Source: Emticicia oligotrophica DSM 17448
GTDB lineage: Bacteria > Bacteroidota > Bacteroidia > Cytophagales > Spirosomataceae
Assembly (NCBI RefSeq): GCF_000263195.1
Contig: NC_018748.1
Location: forward strand, 3,844,001-3,908,000
Direction of reading: 5' to 3'
DNA length: 64,000 bases
Each line of letters starts with the position of its first letter. The first letter of the stretch is position 1. This document shows, piece after piece, positions 27,451 to 36,220 of the stretch. The notes below the pieces were generated by a model that searched no databases, had not been told where the DNA came from, and was given only the letters and a program-made list of their open reading frames with translations. The position numbers and the translations under genes were made by a program.

Positions 27451-28827
27451 TTAGTCATTGGTTGTTTTCTTTTTTTTACCCCAGTTAAATAAATACAAAC
27501 TTCCTAAAAGCATGCTAATAATTAAGAAGTTTGAAATATTCTTAAGCACTTCTTGATAATTGCTTTCAGTTTTGGAGGTATCAAGTTTATCAATACCTGC
27601 AAAAATATCATCGGAGGTATCCGTATCTTTACTGGTAATTGTTTTGCCTAATACTCTTATTTTGAGGTTTGATTTTAGGGTATCATAATTGCCTTTTTGA
27701 GTATTGAAAAATACCCAAAAGAAATATTTATCGAGTTGGTATTGTCCCGAATCTTTTGGTAAGACTCTATATCTAAATATTTTCTCACGAGTTTTTGTGC
27801 TACTAGAATTTACTTGTTTGATTTCAGGGGGATAAAAATCAAAAAAACTATCATTTACAGGCGAATTTACATTGACTGTCGAGAAATTTCCGTCTCCGAT
27901 AATTTTAAATTCATAACCAAAACTTTTACCAGTATTTAGTTTTCGTGTTTCAATTTCTTCAACTAAACTAAAATTTCCTGAAGCAACTTTGTCTTTTAGA
28001 GGGTGGTCTGGTAAGTCAATAACATTAATTTTTTGTGGAGTATCTTTGAATGTAATTTTCTCCTTGATGCCATTTTTCTTGAGTGTTTGAAGCATGTTTA
28101 GCTCAACCGCAGGCACAAAGACAGGTTTGTTATTAAGAGGGTAGTAGGTTGCTTCAAAAAACTTAAAAGCAAGGTATTGTCGACCATTAATCAAACTTGA
28201 AACGCCTCTAATATCGGTTATTATGCTGCGTTCTTCTAAACAATCAGCCGATTTTATTTTTTTTGCAATGGCATCTACTTGTGCATTCAAATCATCAGGA
28301 AAATCCATTTGAATGGTATTGTTTTCTGCAACATAGAATGCTAAAGAAACTTTAAAACCTTCACCCACATATACCTTGGGTTTATCAATACTCATTGCCA
28401 AAAAGGCATTATTTTTTGTTTTTTCCAGAGAAATATTTTCGTTGAGGTCTTCCTCTTCGCTTTCTGGTGAGTTTACGGTTATTGTAAAAGATTCGGTGAT
28501 ATAATCTCTATTGTTAATCGTGAGCGTAAATGCTGGAATTTTAAACGTGCCTTCTCTAGTAGGTGTATAATTTTGAGTTATTGTATAACCCAAAGGATTT
28601 TTTGAAAATACCTTTTGTTTAGCTCCTTTATTGAAGCTTGGAAGGTCAGGAAAAGTATTGATTACAGATTTATCAGTGTTACGGATGAGTACTTTTATTG
28701 TAAAGTTTTCATCAATAGAAATATTTCTTTTGCCCAATTCAATTTTGGTATCATCTTGTGCAAAAAGAAAATTGCTCACCCAAAAAAGCAATAAAATTGA
28801 GAAAATATGTAACTTTCGACCGTTCAT
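27451..28827 (-). CDS. BatD-like membrane protein
   Basis: Member of the BatD/oxygen-tolerance family. Signal peptide about 1-23. The extracytoplasmic part consists of repeated Ig-like domains (IELGKRNISIDENFTIKVLIRN; YVGEGFKVSLAFYVAE; GYEFKIIGDGNFSTV), and a single transmembrane helix sits near the C-terminus (FLIISMLLGSLYLFNW), followed by a Lys-rich end. This topology is that of BatD, normally encoded with BatA, B, C and an AAA ATPase. None of those is present here, so it is a stand-alone paralogue or the operon is split. 458 aa. Confidence 0.78.
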   Translation of the reverse strand: MNGRKLHIFSILLLFWVSNFLFAQDDTKIELGKRNISIDENFTIKVLIRNTDKSVINTFPDLPSFNKGAKQKVFSKNPLGYTITQNYTPTREGTFKIPAFTLTINNRDYITESFTITVNSPESEEEDLNENISLEKTKNNAFLAMSIDKPKVYVGEGFKVSLAFYVAENNTIQMDFPDDLNAQVDAIAKKIKSADCLEERSIITDIRGVSSLINGRQYLAFKFFEATYYPLNNKPVFVPAVELNMLQTLKKNGIKEKITFKDTPQKINVIDLPDHPLKDKVASGNFSLVEEIETRKLNTGKSFGYEFKIIGDGNFSTVNVNSPVNDSFFDFYPPEIKQVNSSSTKTREKIFRYRVLPKDSGQYQLDKYFFWVFFNTQKGNYDTLKSNLKIRVLGKTITSKDTDTSDDIFAGIDKLDTSKTESNYQEVLKNISNFLIISMLLGSLYLFNWGKKKKTTND

Positions 28828-28861
28828 TTTACAAAAATAACCACTATTCCGATTGTTTACT

Positions 28862-29890
28862 ATGTTTCGTTCGATTTTTAAGAAAAGTACTATTCTAGTT
28901 TTAGTAATTCTATTTACAAATTCATTATACGCCCAGTGGGTAAAACAAGTTTCAGGAACTGATGCCTCATTTCGTTCGATTCATGCCATTAGTAAAAAAG
29001 TAGTATGGGCAGGTGGGACTAACGGAACAGTTTTAAAAACTACTAATGCAGGTGCTCATTGGGAAGTTATAAAGGTATCAGGAGCTGAAAAACTTGATTT
29101 TAGGGATATTTATGGGGTAAATGAAAAGATTGCCTACATAATGAGTGCTGGAAATGCTGAAGATGGAGCGGCTAAGATTTATAAAACTATCAATGGTGGT
29201 ATTAGTTGGGAAGTAGTTTTAGAGTATAAACAGAAGGGTGTATTTTTTGATTCGATGGATTTTTGGAATGAAAAAGAAGGTATTTTAATTGGCGACCCAA
29301 TTGATGATAAACCATTTATATTAAGAACATTAGATGGCGGAAAATCTTGGTTAAGAATTGCAAAAGAGAACCTTCCTTTAATAAAAGAAGGTGAAGCCTC
29401 TTTTGCAGCAAGTGGGAATTGTGTTGTTACAAGGCCTAATGGAAAGGCATGGGTGAATACACAAAATAGAATTTTCTTTACGTCTGATAAAGGAGAAACT
29501 TGGCAAGTATCTGAAACACCATTTAAGAAAGGACAAACTGCAGGAATTTTTGGGTTACATTTCTGGAGTGACGTTCAGGGAATTGCGGTTGGGGGTGATT
29601 ATAAAAACGATAAAGCTGAGTATGAAAATGTGGCCTTGACAAATGATGGTGGGCAAACATGGAAGTTTCTACCATCGGCTCAACCTTATGGTTTGAAAGA
29701 GGCTGCATCAAGATTACCTAATGGAAATATTATCTTGGTTGGCACTTCAGGAACAAGTCTTCTAGAAAAAGATGAAGAAAATTGGAAAGCATTAGATGAC
29801 TATTCATTTCACACAATTTCTTGTTTTAAAGACGCTTGTTGGGCAATTGGTGCAAAGGGCAATTTAGCAAAGTTTACAACAAAGAAATAA
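28862..29890 (+). CDS. YCF48-like beta-propeller protein, secreted
   Basis: Predicted beta-propeller of the YCF48/photosystem II assembly-factor-like type; in non-photosynthetic bacteria the role is unknown, and such proteins are often annotated as oxidoreductases without proof. Signal peptide about 1-25 (ending LYAQ). The recurring propeller motif appears several times: KTTNAGAHWE, KTINGGISWE, RTLDGGKSWL, TSDKGETWQ and TNDGGQTWK. The start ATG 28862 is favoured over a TTG three codons upstream. Divergent from batD with a short shared promoter region. Confidence 0.8.
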   Translation: MFRSIFKKSTILVLVILFTNSLYAQWVKQVSGTDASFRSIHAISKKVVWAGGTNGTVLKTTNAGAHWEVIKVSGAEKLDFRDIYGVNEKIAYIMSAGNAEDGAAKIYKTINGGISWEVVLEYKQKGVFFDSMDFWNEKEGILIGDPIDDKPFILRTLDGGKSWLRIAKENLPLIKEGEASFAASGNCVVTRPNGKAWVNTQNRIFFTSDKGETWQVSETPFKKGQTAGIFGLHFWSDVQGIAVGGDYKNDKAEYENVALTNDGGQTWKFLPSAQPYGLKEAASRLPNGNIILVGTSGTSLLEKDEENWKALDDYSFHTISCFKDACWAIGAKGNLAKFTTKK

Positions 29891-29909
29891 CCATTTAATA
29901 GTAAACAAA

Positions 29910-29934
29910 AAAAGGTCTTCAATGAAGACCTTTT
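29910..29934. terminator. Terminator between YCF48-like gene and tRNA genes
   Basis: An 11-bp stem (29910-29920 with 29924-29934) has A/T runs on both sides. It serves the plus-strand propeller gene and the minus-strand tRNA transcript. Confidence 0.78.
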
Positions 29935-29943
29935 GATTTTTTG

Positions 29944-30017
29944 TGACCGCGTAGGGATTCAAACCCCAAACCTTCTCATCCGTAGTGAGACGCTCTATTC
30001 AGTTGAGCTACGCAGCC
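29944..30017 (-). tRNA. tRNA-Arg (anticodon ACG)
   Basis: The 74 nt fold as a full cloverleaf: 7-bp acceptor stem with two G-U pairs, D stem GCTC/GAGC, anticodon stem TCTCA/TGAGA with loop CTACGGA (anticodon ACG, decodes CGN as inosine), and a T arm with loop TTTGAAT. CCA is not encoded. Identical to the copy at 30078. Confidence 0.95.
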
Positions 30018-30077
30018 TTTTTACTAAAATCTGATACTAGTTTTGTACTACAGGTAAGTAATACTTAATCTATTTTG

Positions 30078-30151
30078 TGACCGCGTAGGGATTCAAACCC
30101 CAAACCTTCTCATCCGTAGTGAGACGCTCTATTCAGTTGAGCTACGCAGCC
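30078..30151 (-). tRNA. tRNA-Arg (anticodon ACG), second copy
   Basis: Same 74-nt sequence and fold as the gene at 29944, base for base, in the same orientation. The copies are 134 bp apart start to start with a 60-bp spacer that does not match the downstream flank. They probably form one transcript ended by the hairpin at 29910. Confidence 0.95.
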
Positions 30152-30230
30152 TTTTTATTTACTTTAACTCTTTCCCTTATTTTGGGACTGCAAAGGTAGT
30201 GCTATTTAATAGTATTGTCAAGCCTTTCTT

Positions 30231-30536
30231 TTACTTTTTTAGAAAATTGATTTCATTCAAATCTAGATTCTTGAAATAATCATATAATTTCAGAATTATG
30301 GCCAATGCAATTGTGATTTCTGAAGCTGCAACCACCATTACAAAAATAACAAACATTTGTCCTTGTAACCGATTAGGGTCATATTGACTAAAGGCTACAA
30401 AGTTTAAATTGACCGCATTAAGCATCAATTCAATACCCATTAGCATTAAAATCGCATTTCGCTTGGTAACTGCAACTGCGAGGCCAATTGAAAATAGTAA
30501 AGCACTAATAATTAGGTAGTTTTGTATATGAATCAT
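30231..30536 (-). CDS. nuoK: NADH-quinone oxidoreductase subunit K
   Basis: Membrane subunit of complex I, part of the proton-pumping arm. 101 aa with three transmembrane helices. The second helix has MLMGIELMLNAVNLNFVAF with the conserved buried Glu, and the third has VVAASEITIALAIIL with the second conserved Glu. It is one base downstream of nuoJ. No nuoL follows: the next genes are tRNAs, so the usual operon order stops here. Confidence 0.94.
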   Translation of the reverse strand: MIHIQNYLIISALLFSIGLAVAVTKRNAILMLMGIELMLNAVNLNFVAFSQYDPNRLQGQMFVIFVMVVAASEITIALAIILKLYDYFKNLDLNEINFLKK

Positions 30537-30537
30537 T

Positions 30538-31101
30538 TTAATTTTTTTCCTTTTTTGCTATATATACTGACCCAATTAAGGCAGCCAAAAGTAATATTCC
30601 AATTACTTCAAAGGCAAAAATATAATCGGTCATTAGGTTTACTCCAATTTGTTTAACAGTACTGCTTTCTTGCATTTCTTTTCCAATAATGTGGAAATTA
30701 GCTTCAAAAATGATTTTAATAAATCCCAAAAAAAGTAAAACAGCCACAATAACTGCCCAAAATCTATTATGGTGTTGTACTTCAATCTTATTAGGTTGGA
30801 GATTTTGGCGTTGCATTTTTTTGTTATTCGTAAGCATGATACCAAAAATCATCAGTATTAGAATTCCGCCAACATAAATCATAATTTGACTAACGGCTAA
30901 GAAATCGGCAGCTGCAAAAACAAAGAGTCCAGCTACACCCAAAAGGGTAAGTAATAGACTAAATGCAGCATAAAGAACATTTTTAGTAAAAAGCAAAAAC
31001 AAAGCTCCACCTACAGTAATGGTCGCAAAAACAAAAAAAGAAATTTGTTTGACCAAAGCATAATCAATATTTTTTAAATAATCTTCTAACAATTTAGTCA
31101 A
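30538..31101 (-). CDS. nuoJ: NADH-quinone oxidoreductase subunit J
   Basis: Membrane subunit of complex I; 187 aa with five predicted transmembrane helices. Seen: FFVFATITVGGALFLLF, NVLYAAFSLLLTLLGVAGLFVFA, then the conserved AVSQIMIYVGGILILMIFGIML, whose helix 3 carries a pi-bulge in known complex I structures. The fourth and fifth helices flank a loop near residues 130-160. It overlaps nuoI by eight bases and abuts nuoK, so the three are co-translated. Confidence 0.93.
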   Translation of the reverse strand: MTKLLEDYLKNIDYALVKQISFFVFATITVGGALFLLFTKNVLYAAFSLLLTLLGVAGLFVFAAADFLAVSQIMIYVGGILILMIFGIMLTNNKKMQRQNLQPNKIEVQHHNRFWAVIVAVLLFLGFIKIIFEANFHIIGKEMQESSTVKQIGVNLMTDYIFAFEVIGILLLAALIGSVYIAKKEKN

Positions 31102-32149
31102 TTTTTTTAGGGGTTATTTTCATTGTAGGCTTAAAAGCAGGTTTGGGCTTAGGTGTTTCATCATTGTTTCCCGAAGCGTTATTTTCTGTTTTTTGCTCTA
31201 CTTGCTCGCTAGTTTTAGCAACTGGTTTGAAAGTAGGCTTAAAAGCAGGTTTAGGCTTAGGTGTTTCATCGATATTTTCCGAAGTTTTATTTTCTGTTTT
31301 TTGCTCTACTTGCTCAGTAGATTTAGTAACCGGTTTGAATGAAGGTTTAAAAGCAGGTTTAGGCTTAGGGGTTTCCTGATTATTTTCCTGCGTCTTATCT
31401 TCTGTGTTTTGTATTGCATTCGGAATAACTTTATCAAATTCCTGCTTTGCTTTTCTTGAATTCTCAGTTTCTTTATCTTCTACGGTAGGCTTTGGAGTAG
31501 TTTTGAATGCTGGTTTAAAGCTAACTTTTGCTTTTGGAGCTTCTCCTTCGGTACTTTCTTTAGTTTCTTGCTTCGCTTGTGGTGCTTTTTTTAGTGCTTC
31601 TTTTTCTTCCAAATATTGCTCATAAAGTTTGCGTTTGGCATCTGCTTGCTCTTCTGTGAGATTAGAAAATTGAAAATTCATTTGAGAAATATCAAATACA
31701 CTGAAATCATACTCATTTGTCATCGTAAGACATTCAGTCGGGCAAACACTTGTACAAAGGCCACAAAAACAGCATTTGGCCATATCTATGTCAAACTTAG
31801 CTGCATAAAGTCTAATCGGAGAGCCATCAGATGCGTAATTGATAATTTCTGCTGATTTGATAGGTTCAATTTCAATGCAATCAACTGGGCATATTTTGGC
31901 ACATTTGTCGCAAACAATACAATCATCAACTTCACAATCAAGTTGATAGCGGCCATTGTCAGGCACAGGTAATGTTTGATGAGGGTATTGGAGAGTTACG
32001 ATACCAGTTTTCAAATCGAAGTAATTTGAGTTTTCTACAGCAAATGGCTGGCGACTGTTGCGAGCTTGCCATAAATGGCGAAGTGTAAGGCTCATACCTT
32101 TAACAGTTGTTCGAATTCCTCGACTAATATTTTTAAAATAAGCGGACAT
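31094..32149 (-). CDS. nuoI: NADH-quinone oxidoreductase subunit I with repetitive C-terminal extension
   Basis: Fe-S subunit of the complex I peripheral arm, carrying two [4Fe-4S] clusters that pass electrons towards quinone. Cluster motifs: C77-x2-C80-x2-C83-x3-C87-P and C126-x2-C129-x2-C132-x3-C136-P. The N-terminal helix KGMSLTLRHLW is typical. The NuoI core ends near residue 170; the remaining 180 residues are a low-complexity Lys/Pro/Glu/Thr tail built of 36-residue repeats with the core ETPKPKPAFKP. Usual NuoI length is about 160-220 aa against 351 here. First gene of nuoIJK; no nuoH or earlier subunit lies upstream. Confidence 0.92.
   Translation of the reverse strand: MSAYFKNISRGIRTTVKGMSLTLRHLWQARNSRQPFAVENSNYFDLKTGIVTLQYPHQTLPVPDNGRYQLDCEVDDCIVCDKCAKICPVDCIEIEPIKSAEIINYASDGSPIRLYAAKFDIDMAKCCFCGLCTSVCPTECLTMTNEYDFSVFDISQMNFQFSNLTEEQADAKRKLYEQYLEEKEALKKAPQAKQETKESTEGEAPKAKVSFKPAFKTTPKPTVEDKETENSRKAKQEFDKVIPNAIQNTEDKTQENNQETPKPKPAFKPSFKPVTKSTEQVEQKTENKTSENIDETPKPKPAFKPTFKPVAKTSEQVEQKTENNASGNNDETPKPKPAFKPTMKITPKKID
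31119..31376 (-). repeat. 108-bp tandem repeat inside nuoI
   Basis: The segments starting at 31141, 31249 and 31357 repeat with a period of exactly 108 bp (36 codons), two full units plus partial ones at each end. The frame is kept. The repeats encode the KPKPAFKP-type tail of NuoI. Confidence 0.85.
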
Positions 32150-32348
32150 TCAGTGATTGATACGCGTGTTTTTATGAATCTTGCAAAGATAAATCAATAG
32201 TCTATCTTATTGGTATGTTAAACAATTAATTTTTAATCAAAGTTTAAGCCAATATCTAATTTTAGGTATTTTGAATAATACTTTAAATCAAATTAAAGTA
32301 TAATGTTTAACTTTGCAAAGAATTTTAGAGGATAAAAACCTTTCTACA

Positions 32349-33929
32349 ATGCAACAAACACTGAATCTTATCTTAGAGCCGGAAGTCGCTCTTGTCGATG
32401 TAGTTTTACATCACTATCTTCAATCAAATCAACTCAAAAACGTTGAAAACTTTACTTTTCGAAAAGTTCGTCAATCAATAGATGCACGGAAAGGACAAGT
32501 AAAAATCAATCTTGATATAGAAGTTTATCTCGGAGAAGCACCTCCTCCGCTGATGAATTTTAAAAAGGAATACCCCGATGTCACTAATAAGCCACAAGCA
32601 GTGATAGTGGGTGCGGGGCCAGCTGGTTTATTTGCTGCTTTGAGATTAATAGAATTAGGCATAAAGCCCATCGTAATAGAAAGAGGAAAAGATGTACGAG
32701 CTCGCCGTCGTGATTTAGCTGCAATTAATAAAGACCACAAAGTAAATCCTGAGTCAAATTATTGTTTTGGAGAAGGAGGGGCTGGAACTTACTCTGATGG
32801 GAAACTTTATACGCGTTCTAAAAAGCGAGGTGATGTTCGAAGAATATTAGAAATATTAGTCGCTCATGGTTCAACTCCTGAAATTTTGTTTGATTCACAT
32901 CCTCACATTGGTACAAATAAACTCCCTTATGTGGTTGCTGATTTACGTGAAAGTATTTTGAAAGCCGGCGGTGAAGTTCTTTTTGATACAAAAGTAATTG
33001 ACTTTATACTCGCTAATGGCGAAATGAAAGGAGTAGTTACTTCTGATGGCAAAGAAATTCACGGAATAGGAGTTATTTTAGCAACAGGTCATTCTGCCCG
33101 TGATATTTTTGAATTACTTCATAAAAAAAGTATTTTAATTGAAGCAAAACCCTTTGCGATGGGTGTGAGGATTGAACATCAGCAAAGTTTGATAGACCAA
33201 CATCAGTATCATCGTCAAGAGCGTGGCCTCTTACCTGCGGCTTCATATAGCTTGGTTGCACAGACTTACTACAAAAATATCCAACGTGGTGTTTTTAGTT
33301 TTTGTATGTGTCCGGGTGGATTCATTGTTCCAGCCGCAACCGCTGAGGGAGAACTGGTAGTAAACGGAATGTCTCCATCGCGTCGAGACTCTAAATATGC
33401 AAATTCAGGTGTAGTAGTAGCAATAAATGAAGTAGATTGGCAAAAATACAAACATTTAGGGCCATTAGCAGGTTTAGAACTACAGAAAGAGGTCGAGCGA
33501 AAAGCTTGGCAATTAGCAGCTAGTGCACACAAGGTTGCGGTTTCACAATTTGCTCCAGCACAACGACTGAATGATTTTTTGAATAATAAAGTTTCTCGAG
33601 AATTACTTCCTACCTCTTATCAACCGGGATTAGTTTCGATGGATATGACTGAAGTTTTACCAGATATTCTTGCTCGTCCATTACAAGATGGAGTTCGAGA
33701 ATTTGGTAAAAAAATGAAAGGATATGTAACCAATAATGCTCAGTTGATAGGTATAGAAAGCCGAACATCATCACCAGTTAGAATACCTCGTGAAAAGGAA
33801 TCATTAGAGCATTTACAATTAAAACGTTTGTTTCCTTGTGGTGAAGGTGCGGGATACGCGGGTGGAATAGTATCGGCTGCCATGGATGGTGAACGCTGTG
33901 CCGAACAACTTGTGAGAATATATGGTTAA
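32349..33929 (+). CDS. FAD-dependent oxidoreductase (COG2509-like)
   Basis: Flavoprotein of the uncharacterised FAD-dependent dehydrogenase group. The N-terminal domain (about 1-80) is followed by the dinucleotide fold AVIVGAGPAGLFAALRLIELG with an acidic strand end VIERG. Then FGEGGAGTYSDGKLYTRSKKRG, typical of this family, and GVILATGHSARDIFELL. A C-terminal FAD-contacting block (LFPCGEGAGYAGGIVSAAMDGERCAE) closes the protein. The ATG at 32349 gives 526 aa; a TTG 12 codons upstream is less likely. A TAACTTTG box overlaps that TTG and could be the -7 element, which supports the later start. Substrate unknown. Confidence 0.87.
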   Translation: MQQTLNLILEPEVALVDVVLHHYLQSNQLKNVENFTFRKVRQSIDARKGQVKINLDIEVYLGEAPPPLMNFKKEYPDVTNKPQAVIVGAGPAGLFAALRLIELGIKPIVIERGKDVRARRRDLAAINKDHKVNPESNYCFGEGGAGTYSDGKLYTRSKKRGDVRRILEILVAHGSTPEILFDSHPHIGTNKLPYVVADLRESILKAGGEVLFDTKVIDFILANGEMKGVVTSDGKEIHGIGVILATGHSARDIFELLHKKSILIEAKPFAMGVRIEHQQSLIDQHQYHRQERGLLPAASYSLVAQTYYKNIQRGVFSFCMCPGGFIVPAATAEGELVVNGMSPSRRDSKYANSGVVVAINEVDWQKYKHLGPLAGLELQKEVERKAWQLAASAHKVAVSQFAPAQRLNDFLNNKVSRELLPTSYQPGLVSMDMTEVLPDILARPLQDGVREFGKKMKGYVTNNAQLIGIESRTSSPVRIPREKESLEHLQLKRLFPCGEGAGYAGGIVSAAMDGERCAEQLVRIYG

Positions 33930-34051
33930 AACAAAATAAATTTTTATATTGCAAAGACAATTGTTTCCATCAAACTGAGTAATTATAAGTTTAATTTCTG
34001 AAATATTAACTTACTTTATTGCTCAATATAGACTTAGCTTAGAGAATTATC

Positions 34052-34675
34052 GTGAATTTTGTTGAATTTATAAATACACTTAGTAAACGATTAGCCGAGA
34101 ATAAGCTTCCCGGGCATGAGGAGATAATGAAAAGAATGTCTCCTTATCGTCTGCGAGTAAAAGTCGAGCCAAACGGAAGTACACGTAGAAGTGCGGTATT
34201 AATGATGTTTTACCCAAAGGGTGAAGAGATATTTCTTCCTTTAATTTTACGTCCCCAGTACGATGGTGTTCATGGTGGCCAAATGGCTTTTCCGGGAGGT
34301 AGAGTGGAGGCGAATGATAGAGATATTCAAGCAACTGCTCTACGTGAAGCTCAAGAAGAAATTGGAATTAAGGCTACGGATGTAAAAGTTGTTAGGAATC
34401 TGACAGAATTATTCATTCCCCCTTCAAATATGTTTTGCCAGCCCGTGGTTGGTTATATGCCTTATCGCCCAGACTTTTATCCTGATGAAAGAGAAGTGGC
34501 TGATATTTTTGAAGTTTCAATTTCTGAATTACTCGACCCTTCAATTGTTCAGATTAGAACAGTCGAAACTCGTGGAAATACACTTGAAACGCCTTGTTTT
34601 GTTATTCAAGACCAAATTGTTTGGGGAGCCACCGCTTTAATGATTGCTGAGTTAATCGAAATTCTGAAAGACTAA
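34052..34675 (+). CDS. NUDIX hydrolase (CoA pyrophosphatase-like)
   Basis: Hydrolyses nucleoside-diphosphate-linked compounds; the form resembles CoA diphosphatases. The segment RPQYDGVHGGQMAFPGGRVEANDRD corresponds to the CoA-type signature upstream of the Nudix box, and the box continues ALREAQEEIGI. The start is GTG at 34052; the next in-frame ATG is 25 codons inside and would cut the N-terminal strand. 207 aa. The last four bases overlap the convergent BamA-like gene. Confidence 0.87.
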   Translation: MNFVEFINTLSKRLAENKLPGHEEIMKRMSPYRLRVKVEPNGSTRRSAVLMMFYPKGEEIFLPLILRPQYDGVHGGQMAFPGGRVEANDRDIQATALREAQEEIGIKATDVKVVRNLTELFIPPSNMFCQPVVGYMPYRPDFYPDEREVADIFEVSISELLDPSIVQIRTVETRGNTLETPCFVIQDQIVWGATALMIAELIEILKD

Positions 34676-35907
34676 AATACTTCATTGATATTGAATACAA
34701 AACCCTTCGAACCTCCAATACCAATACCATAGTCAAAGGCAATTGTCGTGTTGCTGATTTTGTTCCATTTTACTCTAATTCCACCACCTCCACCCGGAAT
34801 GATTTTACTCATACCCCCGTCAGGATAATTTTGAACACTTTGTGTATTTCCAAAAACAACTCCTCTCAAAAGCCCATTTTTTGTAATAGAAAAACGGTAC
34901 TCTGTTTCAAAATATAGCAGAGTTTTTCCTCTAAATCTTCCAATTGGATAACCACGTCCTGTATTATAATAAGCATCCCAACCGATACTTGGTAAATCGA
35001 AGTAAGGGGCATCTCCACCAAACGAAATCCAATCGTAACTCCAAAGTGCTAAAATATTCTCAGAGTTTTGTGGAAAACGAATGTATTTTCGAAAATCAAG
35101 GATAACAGATTGCCAGTTTTGGTTACTACCCAAAAGCGTACTATTGTAGCGATATTGGAAATTGGCATAATTACCATTGGTAGAATTTGTACTATTATCT
35201 CTGCTATCATGCTGTAAGTTAAATGATAAGCCAGAAGAAGTTGATTTTGGGCCAAAACCGTATGTTTTCAAATCAGTTCTAAGACCTTCGTTTTCATTAG
35301 TTTCTTTGATTTTCCAGTGGAAATCGAGGTGATACCCTATACCAATATCAAACTTTGGAGATATTTTCTTCAATGCAACCTGATATATTCTAAAATGCTT
35401 ATAATCAACCATGTTGGCATCGTCGAGAGTGGTATTCCCTCCTAAACCAAAAGTTGTAGATGGGAATTTATAAAACCTAATATCACCAAGTAGATTCAAC
35501 TTATTCCCCTTAGTCCAGATATTGGTATTCAAAATTGAAATTAGCTGTTTGTATTGAGAGTAATTAGTGAATGTCCGAATACTCGATGGTTTAGTTTCTG
35601 CTTTTGGGCTAACTCTGAAAATGTTAACAGTGTTAGCTCCACCCATAAATCCTGTTACGATTGAGTAATTGAAAGAAGGGAGAATAGCAAACGTACTCTT
35701 AGATTTGACTTTACTTTGTGCAGGAGTTGGTAACGCATTTTCTTTTGCAAATACAGCTTTAATTATATCTTTTGCATCAACTTGCTTGATTAAATTGTTT
35801 GTAGAGTCAACTTTGGCTTCACCTATTGAGTCATTTTGAGCAAAACACAAATGTTGGTTTGCAGAAAAAAATAGGAATAAAAATAATATTGGGTGAAAAT
35901 ATCTCAT
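34672..35907 (-). CDS. BamA/TamA family outer membrane protein
   Basis: Predicted 16-strand-type beta-barrel of the surface antigen family, without POTRA domains. Signal peptide about 1-24 from ATG 35907 (a TTG six codons upstream also opens the frame). The mature N-terminus is a short linker (residues 25-70), followed by barrel strands such as FNYSIVTGFMGGAN, GIGYHLDFHW, LSFNLQHDSRDNSTN and LLYFETEYRFSI. The C-terminus GGGGIRVKWNKISNTTIAFDYGIG ends in Phe (NEVF), typical for outer-membrane insertion. 411 aa. Role unknown; it is not the essential BamA. Confidence 0.82.
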   Translation of the reverse strand: MRYFHPILFLFLFFSANQHLCFAQNDSIGEAKVDSTNNLIKQVDAKDIIKAVFAKENALPTPAQSKVKSKSTFAILPSFNYSIVTGFMGGANTVNIFRVSPKAETKPSSIRTFTNYSQYKQLISILNTNIWTKGNKLNLLGDIRFYKFPSTTFGLGGNTTLDDANMVDYKHFRIYQVALKKISPKFDIGIGYHLDFHWKIKETNENEGLRTDLKTYGFGPKSTSSGLSFNLQHDSRDNSTNSTNGNYANFQYRYNSTLLGSNQNWQSVILDFRKYIRFPQNSENILALWSYDWISFGGDAPYFDLPSIGWDAYYNTGRGYPIGRFRGKTLLYFETEYRFSITKNGLLRGVVFGNTQSVQNYPDGGMSKIIPGGGGGIRVKWNKISNTTIAFDYGIGIGGSKGFVFNINEVF

Positions 35908-36115
35908 TTTAACGAAGAAACGCAACTATTTGATTAAACATCAATGATGCGTGAGGTTCGTGCTCAATTTCATGGCATTAAACGCTCGATAAGTGTATTA
36001 GTAATATCTTTACGCAAAAACATACAAATAATTGTGTATTAATCCATTTTTAATTTTCTGTAAATTAAAATTTTGATTTAGTGTATAATTGACAATTATT
36101 CAATCTTTTTTTCTT

Positions 36116-36123
36116 TATCTTTG
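36116..36123 (+). promoter_or_regulatory. Possible -7 element (TATCTTTG) before the ThuA fusion gene
   Basis: TATCTTTG matches the Bacteroidota -7 consensus. The nearest upstream TTG is 24 nt away, longer than usual. It would give a leader of about 90 nt before ATG 36221. Confidence 0.35.
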
Positions 36124-36220
36124 TTTAATTAAAAACTATTTAGTTAAAACAGTTAAAAATAGTTTTTCGTTGCAACAAACTACGATAATTAATTTTAACC
36201 CTCAACCTACATCATTTCAA

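Noticed and set aside
31143-31625. Plus-strand repetitive frames opposite nuoI
   Set aside because: They are the antisense of the nuoI repeat tail and merely inherit its 108-bp periodicity.
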